A program made the position numbers and the translations under genes. A stretch of 64,000 bases of DNA, taken from NCBI GenBank assembly GCA_963728655.1, contig CAVSLD010000004.1, positions 62,001 through 126,000 on the forward strand, given 5' to 3'. This document shows, one piece after another, positions 25,777-34,629 of this stretch. Each line of letters opens with the position of its first letter. Position 1 is the stretch's first letter. Under the pieces are notes generated by a model. It made no database searches, was not told where the DNA came from, and was given only the letters and a program-made list of their open reading frames with translations. Source of the stretch: Iamia sp963728655 (lineage in GTDB: Bacteria; Actinomycetota; Acidimicrobiia; Acidimicrobiales; Iamiaceae).

Positions 25777-26682
25777 TCAGTGTGCGGCGGTCGCGGCGCG
25801 GAGGCGGCGGGCCAGGTCGGTGCCCAGGGCCGTCCCGTCGGGGCCGGAGGCCTCGGCCCGGTGGACGTGCTCGTGGGCGTCGGCCAGCACGGCGCGCACC
25901 CGCAGGGTGCCATCGGGGGCGGGGACCTCGGCGTGGGCGCCGGCGGGCAGGTCGCAGTCGCCGCCCAGCTCGGCCAGGAAGGCCCGCTCGGCGTCGAGGC
26001 GGCGGCGGGCCACGGGGTCCTCGACCCGGGCGAGGACGGCCGCGGTGGCGGGATCGTCGGCCCGGACCTCGACGGCCAGGGAGCCCTGCCCGACCTGGGG
26101 CACCAGACGGTCGGCGGCCAGCACCTCGGCGATGGCGTCGGCCCGGCCCAGGCGCTGGAGGGCGGCCGCGGCCACCACGATGGCGTCGATGGTCCGCCCC
26201 TCGGGGGCGACGGTGCCGACCTTGCCCATCCGGGTGGCCATGTTGCCCCGCAGCTCCACGAACGCCAGGTCGGGGCGGAGGGCGGCCAGCTGCACCCGCC
26301 GCCGCTGGGAGCCGGTGGCGATGGTCGCCCCCTCGGCCAGGTCGTCCAGGCGGGCCCCCACCAGGGCGTCGCGGGGGTCGCCCCGCTCGGGGACGGCCAC
26401 CAGGGCGAGGCCGTCGCCGGTCACCGCCGGCAGGTCCTTGGCCGAGTGCACGGCCGCGTCGGCCCGGCCCTCGAGCACCAGGCGCTGGACCTCGGTGGCG
26501 AACACCCCCTTGCCCCCGATCTCGGAGATGGGCACGTCCTGGCGGCGGTCGCCCAGGGTGTCGGTGCCCACGAGGGTCGACCTCGAGGCCCGGGTGGGCG
26601 GCCGCAGCAGGGCGGCCACGTGCTCGGCCTGCCAGAGGGCGAGCGGGCTGGCGCGGGTGGCCAGCCGGACGGCGGCCGGCAT
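25777..26682 (-). CDS. hemC: Porphobilinogen deaminase (hydroxymethylbilane synthase)
   Basis: Polymerises four porphobilinogens to hydroxymethylbilane. In the 301-residue product, the dipyrromethane-attaching Cys is C243 in LGGDCDLPAGA, and the catalytic region VHSAKDLPA (79-87) is present, as are GSQRRRVQL and LRGNMATRM. Length and start (ATG, 13 bases after hemA) are normal. Confidence 0.96.
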   Translation of the reverse strand: MPAAVRLATRASPLALWQAEHVAALLRPPTRASRSTLVGTDTLGDRRQDVPISEIGGKGVFATEVQRLVLEGRADAAVHSAKDLPAVTGDGLALVAVPERGDPRDALVGARLDDLAEGATIATGSQRRRVQLAALRPDLAFVELRGNMATRMGKVGTVAPEGRTIDAIVVAAAALQRLGRADAIAEVLAADRLVPQVGQGSLAVEVRADDPATAAVLARVEDPVARRRLDAERAFLAELGGDCDLPAGAHAEVPAPDGTLRVRAVLADAHEHVHRAEASGPDGTALGTDLARRLRAATAAH

Positions 26683-26695
26683 CGGGGAGGCGCCG

Positions 26696-27972
26696 CTAGC
26701 CGTCGAGGTCGTTCAGGTCGTACAGGTGGCGGAGGGCCTCGGCCAGGCGGTCGCCGGTGGGCGTGCCGGCCAGCGTCTTGAGCTTCACCGTGGGCTCGTG
26801 CAGGACCTTGGCCAGGAGGGCCTTGGTGAGGCCTCGACGGCGGCCCGCTGGCGGTCGTCGAGGCCGTCGAGACGGCCGGCGAAGCGGGCCAGCTCGGCCT
26901 GGCGGACGTCCTCGGCCCGGCTGTGGAGGGCGGCGACGAGGGGCGCTGCGGCCCGGGCCGAGACCTCCCGGCGGTAGCGCTCGGCCTCCTCCTCGACCAC
27001 CGCGTCGACCGCGGCGATCTCGCGGCGGCGACCGTCGACGCCGGCCTGGGCGAAGCGGCGCAGGTCGTCGATGTCGAGCAGGGTGACGCCGGGCAGGCGC
27101 CCGACCGACGGGTCGACGTCGCGGGGCACGGCCACGTCGACGACGAGCAGCGGGTCGGGGCCCCGGCGGGCCAGGGCCGGCTCGAGCTCGGTGTGGTCGA
27201 TGATCACCGACGTGGCCCCGGTGGAGGTGAGCAGCACGTCGCACTCGCCCAGGGCGTCGGGCAGGTCGGCCAGGGCGACGACCTCGCCGTCGACCTCCTG
27301 GGCCAGGGCCTCGGGCCCGGTCCGGCGTGCGGTTGGCCACCAGGACCCGCCCGGCGCCGGCGCCGCGCAGGGCGGTGGCCATGGAGCGGCCCATGGAGCC
27401 CACGCCGATGACGAGGACGGTGCGACCGGTGACCGAGCCGAGGTGCTCGGCGGCCATCTCGACCGCGGCGTGGGAGACCGACGCCGTGCCCCGGGCGATG
27501 CCGGTGTCGGAGCGGGCCCGCTTGCCGGTCTCGACCGCGTGGCGGAAGAGCAGGTTGAGGACCGGGCCGACGGCGCCCTCGTCGACGGCCACCTTCCAGG
27601 CGTCGCGCACCTGGCCCTGGACCTCGGTGTCGCCCAGCACGTCGGAGTCGACGCCGGCGGTGACCCGGAACAGGTGGCGGACGGCGTCGTCGTCGTAGTG
27701 GACGTAGAGGTGGTCGGCGAAGTCCTCGGGGGCCACGTGGGCCAGGTCGGCGAGGACGTCGCGGACCTCCTGGTAGGCGGCGTGGAACCGCTCGGCCACG
27801 ATGTAGGCCTCGGTGCGGTTGCAGGTCGAGACCAGCACGGCCTCGGTGACGTGGTCGCAGGACCGGCCAGCGCGGTGAGCGCCTTGGGCACGCGCGGCCC
27901 GTCGAACGTCAGCCGCTCGAACAGGTCGAGCGGCATCGTCCGGTGGTTCAGGCCGATGACGACGACAGACAC
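26696..27972 (-). CDS. hemA: Glutamyl-tRNA reductase, at least three frameshifts
   Basis: First committed step of heme synthesis: glutamyl-tRNA to glutamate-1-semialdehyde. Pieces in order are VSVVVIGLNHRTMPLDLFE (GTG 27972), the catalytic-Cys segment STCNRTEAY, the NADPH domain VLVIGVGSMGRSMATAL with ANRT, then DVLLTSTGA and VPRDVDPSV, and a C-terminal helical domain ending LNDLDG. The frame changes near 27860, 27320 and 26830, each by one base in GC runs. Without them the protein is about 425 residues, which is normal. Its start overlaps the sirC end by 25 bases, so it follows rex-sirC in one operon. Confidence 0.93.
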
Positions 27973-28594
27973 GCCTTCAGCAACTCCTTTGCGGCGTCGA
28001 TCCTTCCAGCGCGGATCTCGTCCAGCATCCCCGACCGGAGGGCACCTTGCCAATCGAGGCCCTCGGTGCTGCCCCCGGCGGCGCGGATCCGGTCGCGCTC
28101 GTCGGCCAGCACCTCCAGCAGCACCTCGACCTCGGGACCGATCTCGTCCTCCAGCCGACGACGCAGCCAGGTGGCCAGGGCGGGGCTGCGGCCCTCGGTG
28201 GAGATGGTGACCAGCAGGCTGCCGCGCCGGACCCGGGCGGGCAGGGTGACCGAGCAGCGCTGGGGGTCGTCGGCCGCGTTGACCCACACCCCCGCGGCCT
28301 CGGCGTCGTCGTGGACGGCCTGGTTGACCGTCGCGGCGGTCGGTGGCGGCGACCACGAACCGGTAGGCGGCGGCCTCACCCGTCGCGGTAGGGGCGGTGG
28401 GCGCAGGTGAGCCGGGGGTCGTCGGCCAGCTCGGCCGACGATCTCCGGGGCCACGACGGTGACCGCGCGCGCCGCAGGCCACCAGCTCGCGCACCTTCTG
28501 GGCGGCCACGGCGCCGCCGCCCACCACCAGCACAGGCCGGCCCTCCAGGCGCAGGCCCGACCGGGTACAGGCGCCCCGTCCCGGCCGGCGGCAT
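27948..28594 (-). CDS. Precorrin-2 dehydrogenase / siroheme-type synthase (SirC-like), several frameshifts
   Basis: NAD-dependent oxidation of precorrin-2 toward siroheme. Recognisable pieces are RLYPVGL then LEGRPVLVVGGGAVAAQKV (Rossmann motif), AAYRFVVAATD, VNQAVHDDAEAAGVWVN, CSVTLPARVRRGSLLVTISTEGRSPALA and a C-terminal helical part. They lie in three frames. Breaks are near 28563, 28480-28500, 28436 and 28345. The start could be ATG 28594 or GTG 28612. The corrected length is about 215 residues. Cluster position, between rex and hemA and with SUMT nearby, supports a siroheme role. Confidence 0.8.
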
Positions 28595-28623
28595 CGGGGC
28601 GTCGGGCGGCACGGCCGGTCCGG

Positions 28624-29320
28624 TCAGCTCGCGGCCGGGGCGTGGGGCCCGGGCGGGGCCGACGCCCTCGTCGGCGTCGGGGCCGCCCTCGCGCCGCTGC
28701 TGGTAGAAGCTCAGGATCTGGAGCTCGACGGCGAGGTCGACCTTCCGCAGCGACACGCCCTCGGGCACCGAGATGATCGCCGGCGCGAAGTTCAGCACCG
28801 AGGTGACGCCGGCCGCGGCCAGCCGGTCGGCCACCTCCTGGGCGGCGTGGGCCGGGGTGGCGATGACGCCGATGACGTGGCCCAGGTCGGCGATGAGCCC
28901 GGGGAGGTCGTCGAGGGCCCGCACCTCCACGCCGTGGACGACCTCGCCGACCTTGTCCGCGTCGGCGTCGACCAGGGCGGCGATGGGGAAGCCCCGGTCG
29001 CGGAACCCGCCGTAGTTGGCCAGGGCCTGGCCCAGGTTGCCGGCCCCGACGATGACGACGGGCCAGTCGTGGGTGAGCCCCAGCTCCCGGCTCATCTGGA
29101 ACACGAGGTACTCGACGTCGTAGCCCACGCCGCGGGTGCCGTAGGAGCCGAGGTAGGAGAGGTCCTTGCGGACCTTGGCCGCGTTGACGCCGGCCAGCTC
29201 GGCCAGGCGCTCGGAGGAGATGGTGGAGGCCTTGGCGTCGGACTCCTCGACCAGGGCCCGCAGGTACACGGGGAGCCGCGCCACGGTCGCCTCGGGGATC
29301 CGTCGGCTGCGCTCGGCCAT
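28624..29320 (-). CDS. rex: Redox-sensing transcriptional repressor Rex (3' end uncertain)
   Basis: Binds DNA in its NAD+-bound or apo form and leaves DNA when NADH rises. The N-terminal winged helix (IPEATVARLPVYLRAL, NAAKVRKDLSYLGSYGTRGVGY) is followed by the Rossmann domain with VVIVGAGNLGQALANYGGF, ALVDAD and ATPAHAAQEVADRL, then LNFAPA and a C-terminal swap helix ending near FYQQRRE. The observed frame has no stop until 28376. If one base is miscalled after the conserved part, a TGA at 28624-28626 ends the gene just before sirC. Its own promoter carries a Rex-like operator. Confidence 0.94.
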
Positions 29321-29342
29321 CGCCCGCGACCCTACCCCCTCA

Positions 29343-29358
29343 CGTGCACGTGTTCACA
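29343..29358. promoter_or_regulatory. Candidate Rex operator upstream of rex
   Basis: On the minus strand TGTGAACACGTGCACG matches the S. coelicolor-type ROP TGTGAACGCGTTCACA at 13 of 16 positions. It lies 22 bp before the rex ATG and overlaps a possible -35 (TTGTGA), with TAGGGT as a possible -10 nineteen bases further on. This implies autoregulation of rex-sirC-hemA-hemC by Rex. Confidence 0.65.
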
Positions 29359-29399
29359 AGCGGGACGGGTGCCCGGACGGCCGGCCCGGACCGGTCCGC

Positions 29400-30907
29400 T
29401 CAGCTCGCCCGCAGCTCCCGCTTGAGCACCTTGCCGGCCAGGCCGTGGGGCAGCTCGTCGACGAAGAGGACCTTCTCCGGGCACTTGTACCGGGGCAGGC
29501 GGGCGGCGCAGAAGGCGATGACCTCGTCCTCCTCGATGGAGCGGCCGTCGGCCACCACCACGAAGGCCTTCACCGCCTCGCCCGAGTAGGGGTGGGCCAC
29601 GCCGACCACGGCGCAGTCGTCCACCGACGGGTGCTCGAGCAGCGACCTCCTCGACCTCGGCCGGGAAGACGTTGAACCCCGAGACGATGATGAGGTCCTT
29701 GGCCCGGTCGACGAGGAACAGGTAGCCGTCGTCGTCGACCACGCCGACGTCGCCGGTGCGGAGCCAGCCGTCCTCGGTCAGCACGTGGCACTCCCCCTCC
29801 GGGTCGCCCCAGTAGCCCGCGGAAGACGTTGTCGCCCCGCACCCAGATCTCGCCCTCGTCGCCGACGAGCACGTCCTCGCCCTCGCTGTCGACCAGGCGC
29901 ACCTCGACGCCGTCGAGCGGGGCCCCGATGGAGCCGGGCCGGTGGTCGAGGCCGAGCGACGAGGTCACCACGGGCGACGCCTCGGTGAGGCCGTAGCCCT
30001 CGGTGAGGGTGAGCCCGAAGCGCTCCCGCATCCGGTCGACCACGTCGGGCGACAGCGCCGCCGCGCCCGAGGTCGACACCCGCACCTGGGCGAAGGTGCC
30101 CGGCGGCAGCCCCGGCAGCGCGGCCCAGGCGGCCCACATGGCCGGGGCGCCGGCGATGACGGTGACGCCGTGCTTGCCGATGGCCTCGGCGGCGGACTGC
30201 GGGTCGAAGCGCTCCATGAGCAGCACCGTCGACCCGGCCCGCAGGGCCACGCCGAGGATGGCGTTGAGGCCCATGATGTGGAAGAGCGGCAGCACGCAGA
30301 GGCTCACGTCGTCGGGCCGCCGCGACTCGGGCACGGCCAGCACCTGGTCGATGTTGGAGCGCAGGTTGCCGTGGGTGAGGATCGCGGCCCGGGGTGACCC
30401 CGCGGTGCCGCTGGTGAACATGAGCACCGCCGGCTCGTCGTCGCCCCGCTCCACCAGGCTGAGGGGCTCGTGGCCCATGGCGTCGTCGAGGGCCACCACG
30501 TCGTCGCCGCCCTCCCCCGAGGTGGTGATCACGTGCTGGAGGTCGGCCAGCGCGCCGCGGTCGACGCCCTCGAGGGCGGTGCGGCCCGACGGGCCCACCA
30601 CGACGGCGCGGGCGCCGACCTCGGCCAGCTGCGCCTGCAACCCCCGGGGCGGGGTCAGGGGGTTCAGCGGCACCGCCACCGCGCCGGCCCGGAGCACGGC
30701 GAAGTAGGACACGACGAAGTACCAGTTGTTGGCGCAGACGAGGGCCACGCGGTCACCGGGCTCGATGCCCAGGCCGGCCAGCCCGGCGGCCAGCCGGGCC
30801 GACTGGTCGCGCAGCGTGCCGTAGCTGGTGGTCCGACCCCGGCTGATGAGCGCGGCGGCGTCATCGGGGTGCGGATCGAGGATGCTGGCCAGGTTCACGG
30901 ACGCCAT
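29400..30907 (-). CDS. AMP-dependent fatty acid/acyl-CoA synthetase, two frameshifts
   Basis: Activates a carboxylic acid to acyl-CoA through acyl-AMP. The roughly 500-residue ANL-family protein has the P-loop VLMFTSGTAGSPRAAILTHGN, LPLFHIMGLNA, GYGLTEASPV, then (after a break near 29818) DGWLRTGDVGVVDDDGYLFLVDR and KDLIIVSGFNVFPAEVE, and (after a second break near 29643) the C-terminal domain with the catalytic Lys in LAGKVLKRELRAS. The start is ATG 30907. It lies upstream of rex on the same strand with an 80-bp gap. Substrate chain length is not evident. Confidence 0.88.
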
Positions 30908-30992
30908 CCCACCACAGAGCGGAGCCCCGGGTCACGGGGACGCCGCGCCGGGGGCGGGGGCGGGTGGGTGCCGACCGGCGGCGGCCGGTGCG

Positions 30993-31082
30993 TCAGCGGG
31001 CCAGGAAGAACAGCTGGATCACCGCCGCCCCCAGGATCAGGAGCAGCAGCGCGGCGAGCACGATGGTGGTCCCGGGGCGCAT
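30993..31082 (-). CDS. Small single-pass membrane peptide (29 aa)
   Basis: Short ORF from ATG 31082 to TGA 30993-30995. It encodes M-R-P-G-T-T followed by a hydrophobic stretch of about 20 residues rich in Leu, Ile, Ala and Val, ending in L-A-R. It lies between the acyl-CoA synthetase and the SAM hydroxide adenosyltransferase gene, on the same strand, 53 bases after the latter's stop. Such leaderless-looking helices are common in actinobacterial operons. Coding is inferred from the clean helix and context only. Confidence 0.45.
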   Translation of the reverse strand: MRPGTTIVLAALLLLILGAAVIQLFFLAR

Positions 31083-31135
31083 GGCCGCAGCCTACGGCGA
31101 CCCCGTGCCCACCGACCGGGTCGGGCCGTCGGCCC

Positions 31136-32012
31136 TCACCTCTTCGGGCGGAGCTCCACGGGGCTCGACACCGCAGCGTCGGAGCCCTCGTCGTCCAGGG
31201 CCGAGAGGGTGACGGCGTGGCTGGGGGCCACGCCCGAGCTCCTCGGCCGCCGAGCGCTGGTCGAGGATCAGGGCGACGAGGCCGTAGCTGTCGACCACCA
31301 GGCCCAGCTCACCGTCCGACGAGGTCGGCGAAGGCACCGACCCGGCGGGCCGAGCGGGTGCGGCCCTCGATCCGTCACCGCGACCCGGTCGGTGGCGCCG
31401 AGGGCGTCGAGGTCCTCGGGGCCGAGGTTGAGCTGCACGTTCCCGAAGCGGTCGACCCACAGCACCTCGGCGCCCAGGCCGTCGTCCTCGACCTGGGGCA
31501 GCGGCAGCACCCCGGGGCGCAGCCCGGCCGGGTCGACCTCGGGGCCGAGGTCGGTGAGGGCCACGCCGTTGCAGAGGTGCGCGGCCGCGGGCGCGAACAC
31601 GTCGCGGCCGTCGACGGACGCCCCGGGCGTCGCCAGACGGTGGTCGGGCGAGGTGAGCTCGACGACCCGGCCGGCGCCGCCGACCATGGCCACGGCGGGG
31701 GCCAGCAGGCCGTTGTCCGGCCCGACGAGCACGGCCGCGCCGTCGCCGACCTCCACGGCCACGCCCCGACGGTCGCCTGCCGACGCCCGGGTCGACCACG
31801 GCCAGGACGATGCCGGGGGCCAGGTACTGGACGCTGCGGGCCAGGGCCAGCCCTCCCGCCCGCACGTCGTGGACGGGCACGTCGTGGGTCACGTCGACCA
31901 CCCGGACCGGCGGCGCGAGGGTGCGGATCACCGAGTGGACGAGGCCGACGAACTCATCGGTCCGGCCGTAGTCGGAGAGGAACGAGACGGTGTCGAAGCG
32001 CAGCTCGGCCAT
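31136..32012 (-). CDS. SAM hydroxide adenosyltransferase (DUF62 family), four or more frameshifts
   Basis: The family hydrolyses S-adenosylmethionine to adenosine and methionine. The N-terminal domain has SFLSDYGRTDEFVGLVHSVI, DVTHDVPVHDVRAGG and LAVVDPGVG. After a break near 31785 it continues VLVGPDNGLLAPAV and then WVDRFGNVQLN. Further breaks lie near 31375, 31320 and 31235, and the C-terminal reading ends VELRPKR at TGA 31136-31138. The corrected length is about 290 residues, normal for the family. The Asp of SDYG and the DRFGN segment line the SAM pocket in characterised members. Confidence 0.88.
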
Positions 32013-32064
32013 GCCCGCCCGACGGTACCGCCCGGACCCGCCGGGTCCCCGGCCCGTCGCCCGG

Positions 32065-32853
32065 TCAGGCGCCCAGCTGGCGGGAGCGCTCGGTGGCGGC
32101 GCTGACGGCGTCGAGCACCGCGGCCCGCACCCCGGCCGCCTCCAGGGCCCGCAACCCCGCGGCGGTGGTGCCGCCCGGTGAGGTCACCTGGGCCCGCAGC
32201 GTGGCCGGCTCCTCGCCCGTCTCGGCCAGGAGGGCAGCGGCGCCGCGGAGGGTCTGGACGGCGAGGGCGCGGCTGGTGGGTCGGGGGAGGCCGTTGAGCA
32301 CACCGGCGTCGACGAGGGCCTCGGCCAGCAGGAACACGTAGGCCGGTCCCGACCCGGACAGGCCGGTGACGGCGTCGAGCTGGGCCTCGGGCACCCGGAC
32401 CACCTCCCCCACCGCCGAGAGCACGCCCTCGGCCCAGTCGAGGTCGTCGGGGCCGGCGGCCGTGCCGGCGGCGATGGCCGACGCCCCCGCGCCCACGAGG
32501 GCCGGCGTGTTGGGCATGGCCCGCACCACGGGTGTGGCCTCGGGGAGGGCGGCCTCGACGGTGGCGGTCGTGACGCCGGCGGCGACCGACAGCACCCGAC
32601 CCACGCCGGCCCGGCCGGCGGCCGCGGCGGCGTCGGGCACGTCGCCCGGCTTCACGGCCAGCAGGGCCCCGTCGGCCGCGACGGGCGCGTCGCCGACGAC
32701 GAGTCCCGGGTGGGCGGCGGACAGCTCGTCCCGTCGCCCCGGGTCGACCTCGACCACGGCGATGTCCTCGGCCGGCGCCCAGCCCGCGGCGACCAGGCCC
32801 CCCACCAGGGCCTCGCCCATGCGTCCGCCGCCGATGACCAGGAGTCGTGCCAT
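32065..32853 (-). CDS. proC: Pyrroline-5-carboxylate reductase
   Basis: Last step of proline synthesis, reducing P5C with NAD(P)H. The 262-residue product has the Rossmann motif LLVIGGGRMGEALVGGL, the RAMPNTPALVGAG segment, the substrate helix TGLSGSGPAYVFLLAEAL and the C-terminal signature VTSPGGTTAAGL. Length and start are normal. It is intact within an indel-rich region. Confidence 0.96.
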   Translation of the reverse strand: MARLLVIGGGRMGEALVGGLVAAGWAPAEDIAVVEVDPGRRDELSAAHPGLVVGDAPVAADGALLAVKPGDVPDAAAAAGRAGVGRVLSVAAGVTTATVEAALPEATPVVRAMPNTPALVGAGASAIAAGTAAGPDDLDWAEGVLSAVGEVVRVPEAQLDAVTGLSGSGPAYVFLLAEALVDAGVLNGLPRPTSRALAVQTLRGAAALLAETGEEPATLRAQVTSPGGTTAAGLRALEAAGVRAAVLDAVSAATERSRQLGA

Positions 32854-32933
32854 GGGGCGAACCTACCGCCGGCCGTGGCGGCGCGAGCCGGGCCGAGACC
32901 CCGGGTGGGGCCCCGGCCCGGCGGCGGGGTCGG

Positions 32934-33722
32934 TCAGCCGACCTCCTCGGCCTGGCGCTGGGCCACGATGTCGGTGACCTGGTCCACCACGGTGGAGAAC
33001 TCGGTGTCGCCGAAGGACAGGACGCTCACGCCGGTGACGGCGTCCTCGGTGGCGATGAGCCAGAGCGAGATGTCGCCGTCGACCGACGACCCGTCGTCGG
33101 CCTCGATGGTGAGGTAGCCGTTGAGGACGGTGGAGGAGTCGCCCACGCCGCCCTCGCCGGCGGGCGCCAGGTCGGCGTCGAGCAGGACGTCGCCGAAGCT
33201 CTCGTCGAGCAGGTCGAGGGCGCAGCCGGCCCACGCGTTGGTGTCGGCCTCGGCGACGAGGTCGGCGGCCACGTCGGCGTCGCTCACGACCAGGCCGGTG
33301 GAGCCCACCGAGATCTGGCCGGAGTCGGCCTCGTCGCTGAAGTCGTCGCCGTCGTGCTGGGCCAGCAGGCCGGTGTCGAGGTCGACGTCCTGGAAGCAGT
33401 CGGGTCAGGTCGGCCTCGGAGCCGTCGTCGGCCTCCGCGGTCCAGTCGGCGGTGAAGTCGTCCTCGGTCAGCACGATGGCCTCGGCCAGCGCCTCGGCGT
33501 CGGCGTCGGCCCGTCGTCGCTGGTGTCGTCGGCGGCGGTGTCGTCGGCGGCGGTGTCGTCGGCCGTGTCGTCGGCCGCCGTGGTGGTGGTCGCCTCCGCC
33601 TGGGTGGTGGTCGTGTCGGTCACCTCGGCGCTGTCGTCGCCGTCGTCGCTGCACGCGGCGACGACGAGGACCAGGGCGAGGGTGGCGGCGGCGAGGCGCA
33701 GCCGGGGTCGGGACAGGGTCAT
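32934..33722 (-). CDS. Putative secreted lipoprotein with Thr/Asp-rich linker, two frameshifts
   Basis: Unrecognised product. It starts at ATG 33722 with a lipoprotein signal (RLAAATLALVLVVAAC; the Cys is the lipid site), then a Thr/Asp-rich linker of about 45 residues with repeated DDTA units. After breaks near 33510 and 33405 follows a globular acidic domain with two Cys-containing segments (AWAGCALDLLDE, and FQDC upstream), ending QRQAEEVG. It is probably anchored to the outer face of the membrane. The repeat codons of the linker may explain part of the base-calling trouble. Confidence 0.75.
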
Positions 33723-34064
33723 CCTTGGGTCTCCTCCGGGACGGCGGGTGCCTCCGTCGAGGCCCCCGCACCGGCCCGGAGCATCACACGGTGCGGGCCT
33801 CCCCGTCGCCCGTGCGGGGGTGGTGGGGGTCCCCGCTCGCCCGCCGGGCCCCCGAGAGAGGTGGCCGCCTCGCGCACTTCCCCGAACGCTTCGGCGACCA
33901 CCGCTCGTCGGGGCCAGGCTGCTTCCTACCCGCCGTCGCACCACCTCATACATCGAAAGATGAGGAGATGTCACGAGAGGTACGCCCGGCGGAGACCCCG
34001 GCCGCCGAGGGGCCCCGCCGGGCCCGGCCCACGCCACGGACCCGGCCCCACCCCCGCATGGTGG
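33723..34064. other. 342-bp non-coding gap with one hairpin/operator-like palindrome
   Basis: No convincing ORF on either strand. The only clear structure is cctcat (33944-33949) paired with atgagg (33960-33965) around a 10-nt loop containing catcgaaagatg-like symmetry. It lies in a locally AT-richer patch, as expected of a promoter or operator. Reading rightwards it is followed at once by an ATG (33968), but the resulting peptide is Pro/Arg-rich and looks non-coding. Confidence 0.5.
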
Positions 34065-34530
34065 TCAGCGGGCGAGGAGGGAGGCGAAGCCCAGCCGCAG
34101 GGCGGGGCGGAAGCAGCGCTCGACGGTCTGCGTGGTGCAGCCCCAGCAGCTCGTCGAGGGCTCCCGGTCGAGGCCCTCGATCGGCACCTCGCCCACCAGG
34201 TAGGCCGCGTCCTCCTCGCCGATGGCGAAGGCCAGCCCGTGGAGGCCCGACGTTGCGCCGCAGCAGGTGCTCGTAGAAGCGGCCCGGCTCGTCGACCGGC
34301 GCGGGCAGCACGTAGGTCTCGTGGTGGAGCGTGCGCTGGCGCAGGTGGAGCCACACCGTGGTGTGGTCGCGCTCCTCGCCGGCCAGGCGCACGAACCAGC
34401 GCCGCACCCCGGTGTCGTCGCGGTCGACCGCCTCGATGAGAGGGTTCTCGGCCCGGAGCTCGTCAGCCAGGCGGCGATCCGGGTCGGCCAGGGCGTCGAG
34501 GTCGGACGGGGATGCCGGGGCGGGGGCCAT
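34065..34530 (-). CDS. YbjN domain-containing protein, two frameshifts
   Basis: About 155 residues from ATG 34530. Conserved pieces are WFVRLAGEERDHTTVWLHLRQRTLHHETYVLPAP, then HGLAFAIGEEDAAYLVGEVPIEGLD and VERCFRPALRLGFAS near the C-terminus. Breaks lie near 34255 and 34150. YbjN proteins adopt a type III chaperone-like fold of unclear function. In mycobacteria one is encoded beside mshA, and an mshA homologue lies 3 kb away here, so the neighbourhood is partly conserved. Confidence 0.8.
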
Positions 34531-34629
34531 GCCCGGCAGGGTACGGGCGCCGACCCCGGTCCCGGACGGGTCGGGCCGGCGCCGCGGGCGCGTCTGCCAA
34601 GATGGCCGGACACCACCAGGGGGTCCCAG

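Noticed and set aside
26696..28594. hemA and sirC as true pseudogenes
   Set aside because: All catalytic segments are present in order, breaks are single bases, and HemA is essential here; sequencing error is the simpler explanation.
33968..34300. Plus-strand ORF starting M-S-R-E-V-R after the palindrome
   Set aside because: The product is Arg/Pro-rich and lies antisense to the YbjN gene; no domain or codon signal supports it.
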